NCBI GenBank assembly: GCA_949987705.1
Contig: OX465283.1
Location: 50,072,953-50,136,952, forward strand
Length of the DNA stretch: 64,000 bases
DNA from: Thereva unica
Taxonomy: Eukaryota; Arthropoda; Insecta; Diptera; Therevidae
Reading direction: 5' to 3'
The stretch's first letter is position 1. Each line of letters begins with the position of its first letter. Positions 32,426-43,861 of the stretch are shown here, in pieces. The notes beneath the pieces were generated by a model that saw only the letters and a program-made list of their open reading frames with translations, had not been told where the DNA came from and did not search any database. The translations under genes were made by a program, and so were the position numbers.

Positions 32426-33955
32426 ATTAATCTGAGTTTGAACGTATGTTTTGGGGAAGGTAGTCCTAGACACTGTAACCCTTTGGGAAGGGCTAAGGAT
32501 TGTACAAGACGCTTCGACCGAAATGCAAAATGGGACTGCACCTTTTTCGTTGATCCCAATCAGATAGATGATAATTATTAATACAAAATAATAATTTGAA
32601 GGATAGAATCAAGAGCGGCAGACGGCTATTACAAAAGGCCAGGAGCTTACTAAGGATGTAAAGCTGACTGTATAATTAAGTAAGTAGGTAATGTAACGCC
32701 ATTATTAATGCAATTGACATTAAGTTACAACTTCAAATACTCATATTGAAAAAGTTCCCCAATAAAACCATTGAATACAAAAATTGTAGAAATTGCTTAA
32801 GATGTCAATAGCAGAGTTATCCCGCAGGAAAATCTACAGAGCCTATTGGAATCCAACTATAAATACTGCATACTAAATTGTGAATTTATGAAAAAATTAA
32901 TAGCATAAGGACAAAACTAATTATTTTCTATTAAAATACACAATAGTTTTGCAAGAATCCACATCGGCTTAATTCGTACAGAGATTCAAAATACGGAATG
33001 AATTTGATTTGTATGTGAAATAATTCGCAGCCATTAATTCTTAGATAACATCATAATAAAAAAAATCTTTTAAAAACAAGCCAGAAAAGCAAACTTCCTC
33101 CAAAATGACTAAAAATGGCCCCGAAATAAACAACACATAATCCGCATTTAATGGATGTCAACTGCTTTCCAATTCCATTCGCAGCAACAATAAACCGGAT
33201 AATTAAACAAATTTGTCCGTAACAAATCATAATCCTCCACCAAAAGGATCTCAGTTTATTCAGGCTCGAGCTCATAATTGAAACCAATTATTTCGAGTTC
33301 ATCCTTGAAAAGAATCGAAGACTATTTAAGATTAAAATGTTGCAAATCTTCAAGGATAAACATTCAAGATTGAAAGGAAGCGGAGAAATCGCAAAAATAA
33401 TTTCAAATACTATTCACCAGATACGAGTGACATGATTGCCGCCCGTCAAAACTTTTCCTCCATTTGTATTTTGTTGTTGTCCCGTACAATAGTGTTTGTA
33501 CCTTTGCCCCTCGTTTCAGGCTCTAAAAGGAATAATAATGATTTCAAGGTAGAAGCAAAACCTCGAGTGAAAGGATCCTGTGCCATTAACAAAGCGATGA
33601 ATGTTTTTCAAGTAAACAAAAATAAATATTTTCCTTTTTTGATGGATATCAACAAAAGGATATCGGCTGTGTGTATACACGTCAAAAAATCGAAAAGTAA
33701 TTCTCCTGCTGGATTAAACTTTGCGCATTAGAGTCGCTTTTCGAGAAAAATCACTATTTTGGGAGATTCATTTTTGATATTTGGAGAAATTTTTTGGGAT
33801 AATGCAGGCAAAAGGTAGATTTTTGGGTTATGATCATGTAAATAGTTTTAGTTCTTCAATCTGGCTTTACTATTTTGTAGTGATACAGTCCATTATCATT
33901 CCAAAGAGTTTAGATTGTGTGTTTTTTTTAAGCAGTGGGGGCAACCCACATGGTG
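32426..33955. other. No gene recognised
   Basis: About 1.5 kb. A 99-codon plus-strand frame at 33432-33731 starts with a hydrophobic segment and becomes Lys-rich, but no family or splice support is evident. Confidence 0.4.
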
Positions 33956-33959
33956 AGCA

Positions 33960-34720
33960 TTCAAAAACTCTCTGATAAACGTTCTCTTCTAAGCCAGATC
34001 AGACCAGGACATTCACAAAGAATATGTATAGAAGTCTCATCGCTTTCCATGCACAGTCGGCATTCTGTCTCTTGAGACAGGCCTAGGTTCTGGAGGTGAT
34101 ACCCCTACATGGCCAGTCAGATAACCCACCAGCAGCCTTAGGTCCACTCTGTTTAAAGTGGTAGTGCCCCTTGCGGCAAAGGGTCTTATAAGATCTTTAC
34201 CTTGTCTAAGACCTGGGACTGACTCCCAATAGGCTAGGTTCAGCCCCTTAATCCACTCCTCTACCAAGGAATAAGGGTTCTGGGCCCTGGGCCATAGTCT
34301 CAGACCCCTCCCTCGCGAGGCTGTCTGCAGCCTCACTCCTCTCGATACCCCAGTGCTTGAGGACCCTCATTTCTTTAGGTCAGGCTCTGGAGTAAGTCAA
34401 AAACCCTGCTACTATTTTGGAAGAAAACTTCCACGTTCAGAGTACCTTGATGGCAGCTTGGCTGTCAGAAAAGATATTAATGTTGGCGCCTTTCAGACCT
34501 TTCTCAAGGTTGAGACTAGCGTAGGCCGCAACGCAACGGCATGCATTTCAGTCTGGAAAATAGAGAGCCACTTACCCCTTGCAGTCGAGACCTTGGAGTT
34601 GGGTCCTGCGACACCACCCCTGTGCCATGTTCCATCTTTGACCCGTCGGTGAATCAGTGGAGATGTTTTGGATCCCCAGGAAGAATAAGTTCCTCCCACT
34701 CAGGGATAATCTCTTTGAAT
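33960..34720 (-). pseudogene. LINE RNase H domain relic (R1/I-like)
   Basis: Minus-strand frames give KDGTWHRGGVAG (from the usual TDGSK..G.GAGV start of LINE RNase H), KWLSIFQTEMHAV, a frameshifted IFSD.QAA segment, then LNRVDLRLLVGYLTGH. In the next frame follows a zinc-knuckle-like ECRLCMESDETSIHILCECP. The order is that of the RNase H and tail of the I/R1/Outcast-type LINE ORF2. At least two frameshifts and stops break it. Confidence 0.75.
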
Positions 34721-34744
34721 TTCCTTTTGAACCGCAATTCACTA

Positions 34745-35217
34745 ACCTTTTTGTTATGTAAAATACTAGAGTCTCAGGAAAGGCCCTTTATACTGTCAAC
34801 AATCTATTTTCTTAGTATAGAGTGCAATGACGAACTGCTGCTATAGTCGGGACAGAAGGAACTGCCACAACCTACCCGCGATATTTTTTTTATTCCACCT
34901 ACTCCCAACCATTACTATCGCGACTCTGACATCGGAGCATCGAGCAACAACTCGCTGGAGTGTTATGTCTCCTGAAACGAGTTGAATGGAATCTCATCAA
35001 CCAACCGATGACATGCGCTTTGGTGGAGCGGGGAAGGGCTAAGGAAGGCTATGACAGGAAGAATCAGGAATGTAAAGAGGAAAGAAGAGAAAAAGGGAAG
35101 TGATGTTGGTGGGAAAGTGGAAAAGATGGAGGAACTTGGGGCTGGCCGACATTCGAACCCGGGACCTTTGGGATGGTAGCCAGATGCGTTACTCCCTAGA
35201 ACACCGAAGCCATTCCA
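34745..35217 (-). mobile_element. SINE copy, full length
   Basis: The head has B box GGTTCGAATGTCGG (diverged) at 35149-35162 and remnants of the A box. The body matches the other copies, and the tail reads AGTATAAAGGGCCTTTCC, TGAGACTCTAGTATTTTACAT. Confidence 0.8.
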
Positions 35218-35874
35218 ATTTCATTCGTTTTGCATGATTTCTTCATCTATCCTTTCTTGGCCGGCATGTCGCAATAGTTCTTCACTTGTAATTCTTTATT
35301 GCCGCGGATTTTGGAAAAATTTAAATTTTCAACTGCGAATCATTCCTTTCCGCCAATGGAATTTGCGAAAAATGAATATCGCGCCACCACGTTTATAAGC
35401 AGAGTTTCCCTCCGGATGGAAGTTTCGACCGCCGCTTATAAACGGTAGTGAAACTTCGCTCCCGGTTTATGTTGTGTTTATAAACGCTAACGCTGGGAGT
35501 GAGATGACTCGAACATGATTTTTTTATTTTTCCCGAAGGGGAAGACTTAGTAAAGAAGAAGCTAAGAGTTTTATTTTGCTACAATAGTTTTTTTTTCTTT
35601 ATTTAGTGATTTTTTGTAATACATTAAATTAATTTTTGGGTTTTATTTGTGTTTGCTATCATTTTGAATTTGAGTTTGGAGCTGTGATCTCAAAACAGAA
35701 AGTTAACCGATAGCCGGAATAGATAATCGGTTCTGATAGTCGGATTCGAGTAAAAATAGTTTTAAAAACACTAAAAAATACGTTTTTATTTTGAGTTTGG
35801 AAAGATGTCATTCACTTAATAGTATTCTAGTCGTCATATATCCTTTAGTTTGATACCCATACCGAGTGGGTTGC
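35218..35874. other. No gene seen
   Basis: A segment at 35390-35490 carries three phrases of the GTTTATAA(A)GC type in both orientations. The rest is AT-rich. Confidence 0.4.
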
Positions 35875-36190
35875 AAAGAAAAAGGTAGTTCGGCATTTTG
35901 AGTCGGCCGCCATTTTGAATTTGGAATGACACCAAATAGCTAATTGTACCTATTCTATTTATCAATCCCTTTCATTTTATACCCATGTCGCGGGTCTGCG
36001 AGCGCAATTGCAAAGTCTGGCCGCTATCTTGATTTATTTACAAAATGGTCAGATTGCATTGTCGAACTACATGTGCAAAATTTGAAGTTACACGTACATA
36101 TGTACATATGTGCAAAATTGAATCTTCCAATGGAGTTCCTATCCCAATCAGATTAGCCGTTTCCGCGATTAGCCGGAACGAACAGACAGA
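35875..36190 (+). repeat. Diverged copy of the GGCCGCCATTTTG dispersed repeat
   Basis: It follows the 269-bp unit of 10509: GGCCGCCATTTTGAATTTGG, AATGACACCAAATAGCT, ATACCCATGTCGCGG, TTTACAAAATGGTCAGATTG, and ends near CCGGAACGAACAGACAGACAG. Confidence 0.65.
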
Positions 36191-37370
36191 CAGGCATACA
36201 GAATTTAAAAATTACTTGATTTTGTTTTAATATAATGTTCATAACCATATAAACTAAGGAAAACACAATAATTTTGAAATCACAAACAGACACTATAATA
36301 TACATACCTATAACTACAAGTTACACTTTCAGCTCGCAATTGAACAATTACCCGACAAAGAAAAGAGGACAAACCAATTTACAATCAACATTTGAATCGA
36401 TTATTTCAAATTACATTACATCGATTATTACAAAATTTTGTAATGTAGTGGATGTTCTACGCACCTATACGCTCTTTTGGTGCAGGACAGCAAAAAATTC
36501 AATAAAAAATTGATTGATCATTTTCAATCAAAAATAATGCAATGGTTATTTGAAATAGTCTTTTATACCCATTATCCTTATATTCGAAATATTTCTTAAT
36601 CGACTTAAGATTTACATTCACAGATAACTTATTCAAGTTCTTTAAAATGAGCCAACGAAAAATCTGTAGGCGCCGAAGCTAAGTTGCCTTCTTTAAAAAA
36701 ATTTAAAACGAATACTGTTAAAGTAGCTTAGCATGACAAAACATAAATAACAAAATAAATAATCACCAATTATATTCACAATATATCTAATCGACCACTT
36801 TTTCTCTCTCACTATAATTAATCAAAATTCCCAAAAGAAAAAAGTGTAACAACTTCCCTAAACATTTTGAATGGTTACAATTTAAAAATCCGTATTTTGC
36901 TAAGTCATCAAAAATTCTTGATTCTTGCGAAATATTGATTAAAATTTAGCAACAGTATTAACACCCAAAAACTTGCAGCATGTTTTTAAATTAAAATTTC
37001 ATAAAAGCTTCAAAAAATTTCATCGAAAATCTTTTATAAATGAAATCGAATTTTATATTTTTTCTCCGTTTCTTCTTTAGTTCAATAAGTAGAAAAAATA
37101 CTTCTTTCTGCACTAAAAAATTTCGATCAAATAATTCTTTAAGATTTGATTAAGAATTATATTATGAAGAAATACAAAACGATATTATCCGGCTACATTT
37201 AAAAATGGACAGAAGAAAAAAAAATCCATCCAGCCGGCCTCCCTTCCTTTCTCTTTCTGAACGCAAATAATCCAACTTTTAACCAACGAGAAACGGCCGT
37301 AAACCAAAGCAATAGCGACTCTACCACTCCATTTAACTTGTTTATAGGGGCACCCGCCAAGGTTTCCGGG
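36191..37370. other. No gene seen; upstream region of the cuticle gene
   Basis: Mostly AT-rich. It may contain regulatory sites of the cuticle gene, but none can be named. Confidence 0.4.
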
Positions 37371-37375
37371 TCTTG

Positions 37376-37420
37376 TATAAAAGTGAACGCTATACTCCCA
37401 ACTAGACAGTTCAATTCAGT
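37376..37420 (+). promoter_or_regulatory. Core promoter of the cuticle protein gene
   Basis: TATAAAAG lies at 37376-37383. Two initiator-like sites follow: ACAGTT with its A at 37408 (32 bases after the TATA start) and a better arthropod match TTCAGTT with its A at 37418 (42 bases). The spacing favours the first and the sequence the second. Confidence 0.7.
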
Positions 37421-37553
37421 TCCTTGTTTCCAACAGAAGCTAGGAACTAACTCCGCGTTCTTTATTCTTTTAAGTTACCCTCAAATTGTAAAGGCACCAC
37501 AAACGTGTTCACCTGGTAGCAGTTTACAATAGTGAAAATATTTTATAAAAAAA

Positions 37554-38633
37554 ATGTTCAGATTAGTGAGTGTTTACCATCAAACAAGAAAAAAACATCA
37601 GAAATCACAAAATGGATATTATATAACACGATCAAAACATATTTCAGATTGCTTTCTCCACCCTGGTTGCCATGGTCATGGCCCAAGGGAACTACCATCC
37701 TAACCCCCAAAACGCTGCCATCATAAGCGAACAGCGTTACCTTTCTGGTGATGGAAAATTCGGTGCTGCTTACACTCAAGAAGATGGCATCAACTTCAAA
37801 GAAGAAACTGACTCCGACGGAACACGTCACGGATCCTACAGCTATGTTGACCCATCCGGTCAAAGGAGGACAGTTTCTTACACCGCTGGCAAAAATGGGT
37901 AGGTATCCACCAATCCAAGTACAGCCGCCACAGCATTTCCGCATTCCGAAATTGGGAGCGGACTGTGTGTTGTAATTCATTTCAAACAATCATTTACATA
38001 AATCCCACGGGCTATTTATCGGGATTGTGCAATGGACCAGCGCTAGAACTGTGCCCTCCACTCCGAGGGGAGGACCTTTCGAAGCTAGAAAAATTTGCTC
38101 GCTCAAGCGCAACTTGTTCGTGAACTCGTTGATCCGTGAAAATTATTTTGCCAGAGAGTATTGAGAAATGTTTGACACTATTTTTATTTCTCTTGATTAG
38201 ATTCCAAGCATCTGGAGACCATTTGCCAGTTCCACCACCAGCCCCACCACAGGTAGCACCACAGCCGCAATACCAACCCCAGCCCCAATATCAACCACCA
38301 GCTCCACAACAGTACAACAGTGGAAACTACGAAGATGATGGCAGCTACGACCAAAGATACAACGATCCTGGCTTTGGGCAAGGCCAACAACACGCTCCAA
38401 GACCATACCAAGCACCTGCTCCCCAAGCTCCTGCTTACCAACAACACCAAGCTCCTGCTTTCCAACAACACCAAGCTCCACAGCCAGCTTACTACAACCA
38501 TAATTTCCAACATCAACCACAACAACATCAGCAACACACCACCCAAAACCCACACCGATTCCAACCCCCAGGCAAGCTCTCCCTAAATAGGACACCTGAC
38601 GGTTTTAGCTACAGCTTCAACAAGGTCAAGTAA
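37554..38633 (+). CDS. RR-1 cuticular protein, 3 coding exons
   Basis: Coding exons are 37554-37565, 37648-37898 and 38201-38633, joined by GTGAGT..TTTCAG and GTAGGT..GATTAG introns of 82 and 302 bases; the product is 231 residues. The start is the ATG giving MFRL, spliced to IAFSTLVAMVMAQG, a typical secretion signal with the first intron inside it, as in many insect cuticle genes. The chitin-binding Rebers-Riddiford domain spans about residues 30-88 and ends SYSYVDPSGQ..VSYTAGKNGFQASGDHLP (RR-1 spacing); the last Gly codon of TAGKNG is split by intron 2. The tail is rich in Gln, Pro and Ala with QAPAYQQH/QAPAFQQH repeats, and closes with RTPDGFSYSF. The protein should be secreted by epidermis and bind chitin in the exoskeleton. 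Confidence 0.9.
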
Positions 38634-38838
38634 GACGAATCCTATTAGCATTATGTACACACTAGCGCCACCTTTTCGTTACCGGATTTAAAAAAACATC
38701 ATATTGACTGGTCACCCATCATTTTCGTTAGTTGTAGGTTATTTAAGTTTTTTATCTAGATATCAAAGTATTTTGTGATAAAGGCTGTTGCAACAATACT
38801 TGCAGGTATTTAGCGCTGAGAGATTGTTGAGAAACTGA

Positions 38839-38844
38839 AATAAA
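38839..38844 (+). other. Poly(A) signal of the cuticle gene
   Basis: AATAAA about 206 bases after the stop codon; the transcript probably ends 10 to 30 bases further on. Confidence 0.6.
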
Positions 38845-39951
38845 AGTGAATGTTATAATTAGGCAAGCCCACCCGAGTTTTAATTAGTTTTTGTACAATA
38901 TCGATTTATCCACCCTCACGTACTCGAGAATCACTTTTGAATGCCATTCTGTTGCAAATCACTACTCGACCGGATCCTATCGGCATGCACGCCCACCCTC
39001 AAGCAATTACTTTTAATAAACCGTTATCATAGCACAAATCACTCACCATTCAATCTGAAGAATGTTGATCTCTACCTGTGTAATCGTTTCAGCAATATTT
39101 TACACAGGTAGACTTCATATTATTTTCAAGGTCAATCATAAATTAAGGCGTAACCACTAAGCTGCAAGTCATTCGCGGCTGAAATGTTGTACCTTTGCCG
39201 AAGTGTGACATGGCCTGGACCTGTACCTGAGAACGAGAGAACTGGTTTCGGTATGACTGCAATCACCTTTAATGACACTTTCCTAAGACTTCCGTAAGCA
39301 ATCAGCTGATACATTACCTGCAGCGCAACTGTAATTGTAACTGTTGTATCGGGAGTTTTAGAATGTGGTCAATAGTCATTTATGGCATCGTTTCTCGTTC
39401 GCTACTATTATTCATAAAAAAGTACTTTAGCAAATGTAAATTGATGTAAATGCAACTTAAGGTAAACTTCTTCGAAGGAGAAAATATTGCGTTACTCTTT
39501 AATTGACTGCTCGAGGTGCGTGCAATATTTTTTAGCGAATTTATTTTCTGCTGTTGCGACATTAAGACGCAATAAAACATACATATGTATGTTGATTTGG
39601 CTACAAGGTAGACGTGTGGAAATATTTTTACGAGGTTAATAGGCAGCCTGTGTGAAAAGTTCAATAAAGGTGGAAAACTCGATGACGACATCTACTATGT
39701 TAAGACTCAACCATAGTAGATTGATATGGAATTACGGATTTTCTTAAGGATAGCATCCACGTAAGTACGTACGAATACTACTAAAACTTAGCCAATAAAT
39801 AGAAACAAATTCCTATCTACAATAGCACTACTTTTTAGAGTACTAAGGTACAGAGGTAATCATATTTTACAGTAAGTACCAACCGAAAACGTTGAATTTT
39901 TTAACAGATTGTTTTTTCATTACTCACAAATTTCCGTGATATAACGTAAGA
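38845..39951. other. No gene; one perfect small hairpin
   Basis: At 39071-39112 TCTACCTGTGTAA pairs without mismatch with TTACACAGGTAGA around a 16-base loop. The remaining sequence shows no gene. Confidence 0.5.
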
Positions 39952-39953
39952 TA

Positions 39954-40115
39954 GGGCGTGTTTCAAGTTCCATCAATTATTGCAATCACTCCATCTTGGT
40001 AACATCACATATGATGTCCTATCTTCCATCATTTTTTATCGAACAATTGTCCATCAATGATTGGGGTTAATTTCCATCACTAATTTCTGATTGTGGTGAA
40101 ATTTGAAACACACCC
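39954..40115. mobile_element. 162-bp MITE with TA flanks (Tc1/mariner-like)
   Basis: Ends GGGCGTGTTTCAAGTTCCA and, in reverse, GGGTGTGTTTCAAATTTCA, both flanked by TA (39952-39953, 40116-40117). A TA duplication is the Tc1/mariner hallmark. No coding content. Confidence 0.75.
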
Positions 40116-40362
40116 TATAAATATCTGCAAAAGGACTACTTCTCTGTAGCAAGTAAATTGTGAGCCGCCCATGCAATCGGTTACAATTAGGTTTGTCACT
40201 CGTACTTTAAAGTATTGTACGTCATTTCAGGTAATTATACTATAAGACAACAATAAAGTACGCGAAAATACTTTATTTTGCATGAATTGATTTCTTTGGG
40301 ATTCATTTTACATATACTTGGATCGATGACGTTATTGACTGTTTTTTGGTGGCTTAATTTTA

Positions 40363-40590
40363 CCGCCGTATTCTAAAAGCAGTCACAAATCACAACGCAA
40401 TCACAAATGTGTGGCGAGTCTCAACTTGAAGGCCTATACTAAATTAAAAGTAACCTAGAAGCGAAGTAAAAGGGAAGTAAACGTAGCTTCTGACATTAAC
40501 ATAGAAATCAAAATAAGAAGTTCATAAGAAATAAGCGCGACTTGCTAAAGCTTGTGACTTATGACTAGTCACAATTTTAGAATACGGGAG
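40363..40590. mobile_element. 228-bp MITE with TTA target duplication
   Basis: TIRs CCGCCGTATTCTAAAA and, in reverse, CTCCCGTATTCTAAAA (two mismatches in 16). TTA flanks both ends (40360-40362 and 40591-40593), consistent with PIF/Harbinger. Subterminal GTGACTAGTCA-type phrases occur on both sides. Confidence 0.75.
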
Positions 40591-40593
40591 TTA

Positions 40594-41399
40594 ATACACA
40601 AACTGCTTATTTACACTTAGCATTATAAATTTAAAAAGCAATGTTGAATTTGATCATATTGTTAACATAGTCGAAAATCTGCAAAACTTAATATAAATAT
40701 GGATAGTCTTTAAAGAGAGATTTCTTTTTTATACAAATCATATTAATCAGACATATTAAGTTTTTGTGGAATTATCTACTGATGGTTGATGGTAATTTTT
40801 CAAATTTGTATAAATTAATTTCATTTTAAATGCCGATTTTCGTCAGCATTTACAGAGAGTTTTTTCTGTGATGAATAGCAAATGACGAGCGAAACAAACA
40901 AATCGTTTCTGAATCTGATAAAAAATGAATTACTTATTTACTTTAACTTAAATATAGATGTAAAGATGCTATGCAGCTGTTTAGCAGTGATAATTATTTG
41001 TTAAAAGTTGCTAAAAGCAATAAAAAAAATATGTCTTTAAGCAATATAATAAATTAAAATAAATCGTACTTTATTTTGACACAATGTACTTTTTTTTGTA
41101 TACCTTTAATAACCGATGTACTTTATTTGCACAAAAAAAGCTGGCGACCCTAGTTATATTAGAGGCACAAAAATTCACTTTTTTGTCTTGGACAACGATG
41201 TTATGATGGATAATGCTCTTTTGCATGGTGCGATTGTAATTCAGTCGACAGCCAACGCCATTTCGTATATGACGATCATCAACAATTATCATCTGAGTCT
41301 CATATAGTAGCCAACGGTTGAATTTTAAAACTGCGATTGTTTGCTACACTATCTTTTCTATTGAAATAGAAAAACTCGTATACTTTTAACTATGGGTGA
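40594..41399. other. No gene seen
   Basis: AT-rich spacer. Overlapping short frames on both strands at 41071-41307 are shadows of each other. Confidence 0.4.
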
Positions 41400-41618
41400 T
41401 ATTCTCGTTGGCGAGTGACGTGACTACGAGGGCCATGGTGGAATGAAACTTTCAATGTCTACACACGTACTGAGGAAAATGTCACGTCACACGCCATCTT
41501 GCGACAATTAAATACGAATTTAGTCGATTTGTTTGACAGAAATCTGTTAGATTGACAATAAGAATATCAATTTAAGGTCGAAGTGACACCTCTGTCACGT
41601 CACTCGACAACGAGAATA
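41400..41618. mobile_element. 219-bp MITE, TATTCTCG family
   Basis: TIRs of about 25 bp: TATTCTCGTTGGCGAGTGAC at the left, and in reverse TATTCTCGTTGTCGAGTGAC at the right, both continuing GTGAC. No target duplication could be read with confidence. Confidence 0.7.
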
Positions 41619-41724
41619 AGACTGTATATTTTCTCGATTATTTCTTAATATATTTGGCAATAATAACTAGACTCACATACTTTGCTAGCGATCTGATTCA
41701 AATTTTATAATAGAGTAAACTATT

Positions 41725-42015
41725 CTAACTCGGCTGGGCCAAGAAAAATTTATCAGTAGCAGTAGTAGAATTATTCGATGGCAATAGACTTTCATTGATT
41801 TGAACTGGAGATTCAGCTGTAAAGCCCTCTAGTTCATTTAGCGGGAATTTATATTTTTTGGACTTTCTAAGTGCAGACATGAGAGCCTTGGTTTTACACG
41901 CGCTGGATAGTTTGACAATAATTGGAATGTGCCCTTCACTTCTATTTTTCCCCGCTCCAGTCGGAAAGCATCCACGTAGGGAGACAGTTGATGATTCAAT
42001 GCTGCAGCAACGCAT
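41725..42015 (-). pseudogene. LINE ORF1-like (baculovirus FP-type) fragment
   Basis: A 96-codon frame contains GHIPIIVKLSSACKTKALMS, then KKYKFPLNELEGF and VQINESLLPSN. The pattern P.IV.....K...L...RK......L......VYINE.L.P.N is that of the FP25/ORF1-type single-strand nucleic-acid-binding domain found in insect LINEs and related orphan proteins. It starts in mid-domain and has no endonuclease neighbour, so it is a stranded fragment. Confidence 0.55.
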
Positions 42016-42670
42016 TTAATTAATAAATTTGAGTGGATTATAATCTGACGTCATGGGGATTCCTCGAACGATTACATCACGCAACCTTTGATGCCGAAGC
42101 ATGTCGCCCTAGCGACACTTAGTTGATGCGAGTACGTTTTTAGAGTGCTTTGCATCAGTAGTGATGTCCGTTATCAATTTTTCAGAAATATTCATACTTA
42201 AGTTTTGCAAAATGCACTAAAATTATATTTTCGTGACCTTTGAACCTCCACAACTTGAGTAGCCGGTCAATTGGCTTTATGGACATTTAGGAAATTATTT
42301 GAAACCAAAATAAAGAGAATTTCGCTGAAAATTTTCCAGTTGCATTTTTTTAGAGCTTCATGGCAACATGCAGAAAAGTAGGATTGCCTTGTTCTGTAGC
42401 TTATGGCTCTTGGCGGGACCCGTCGTGTTTCAATTCGATGCCCAGGGATACAGCCATTGAGCCTGACTTGAATGATGGTAACGCCGACCATATTTCGATA
42501 TTTTCCTCTGAGATGAGTGTTGATGAGATGGCAGCATGAAAGAAGTGGGTCCCTATTCCCATTGTCACTTCACTTTTTTTCTCACCTCACATTTTTTGTC
42601 ACGTCACTTTTAAGTTAGTCGAGTGACAAGGAAAAAATTTGTGAGATAAAATGTCACAAAACTAGGTGTG
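42016..42670. other. No gene recognised
   Basis: A stretch at 42560-42670 contains several GTCAC-type phrases like those of the neighbouring MITEs. A 74-codon minus-strand frame at 42267-42491 is unsupported. Confidence 0.4.
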
Positions 42671-43039
42671 GTATTCTCGAAGTCATTTTTTGTAGCAAAT
42701 GTCACTGAAAATTGTCATTTTTTATCACTTGGAAATTGTAGGTGACGCTAAGATTTTTTTTAAATAGACAGTAACAAAGGGTAAGAAATATGTTTTATTT
42801 TAATATTTCTGATGATTTAACATTATTCTTATATGCTAGAATTAAAATAATGAACAGGAGGCAATTTATCGTAAACAACAAGGAAATGGGGAAGGGAGTA
42901 AAAGTTAGCCGAAGCAAGGCGGAATGTAAAAATATTCGTTAATTATGAACAGTTAAGTCCACCAACCATGACGGCCGCTTAGTGGTAAAAGGTGCAAACA
43001 AATGCCGTCACTTCCTACAATAGGTGACTGCGAGAATAC
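42671..43039. mobile_element. 369-bp TIR element, TATTCTCG family
   Basis: Ends GTATTCTCGAAGTCA and, in reverse, GTATTCTCGCAGTCA (one mismatch in 15). The TATTCTCG core is shared with the element at 41400-41618. Subterminal TGTCAC/GTGACA phrases are common. No coding content. Confidence 0.6.
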
Positions 43040-43861
43040 GAAAATTGGTTTGTCACATTTTGCAATGGGTGACGTGACTATGGGAGTAGGGGCCGTGGAG
43101 ATAGAGATAATCAACAAAACTATTTCATACCTTGTAACCTATGGACTAGGCTTACGCTATGTTAAGGATGCTGACCATAGAAATAGTATGAACGACATTG
43201 TTCAACAATATAAGCTTAGTAGCCTATTAGACCCGGACAAGTGGCCGACTTGTCTTTCTTTTTCAAGGTTATCAACTTTCCAGAGAATTTTTTGACTTTG
43301 GATTTATTTGCTCGAGAGTAGAGCAATTTGTATGTATTAATAGGCATAGATAAATATGTGAAAAATTTAAATTTATTTATTATTTAAATTAATTTATTAA
43401 ATTTAGTTTAATAGCCATAGTTTTGACGTTGTGGGCCCAAAACATAGACAACCTTAATGGCAAGTGAACATCGGTGCAATTGTAGGCCACACAATACTAA
43501 CTCTTCTCTCCAACGTAAGTTTATCCATTTTTTTCATTCTATTTATAACATACCGAATAGTGCGACTTTAAATTTAAAATTGTTCTATTATAAGTTCTCT
43601 GAGGAACAGTCAAATTAATCTTATGAGAATTCCTGTAAATATGATAAATGAGCAGAACATAAAATTAAAAACGAAAGCATAGTGGAATATCCAACAATTA
43701 ACTGAAGAACTGAAAGTTTACCTATTGAAATACATAGTACAACTGTTTTGAAGCAACAATTTGCGGATGCTAACAGTTATATCATTAGGAAAAGGATTAA
43801 ATTAAGTTTCATTCAACGGCGCTGGGTCTTGGCTTCTGTAAGTCTTCAGCTGGACAGTCCT
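43040..43861. other. No gene recognised
   Basis: Spacer. A frame at 43002-43295 overlaps the TIR element and shows no family. Confidence 0.4.

Noticed and set aside
38184..38595. Minus-strand frames of 126 and 132 codons
   Set aside because: They are antisense to the Gln/Pro-rich third exon of the cuticle gene; their Val/Leu-rich composition is the complement of CAA/CCA repeats.
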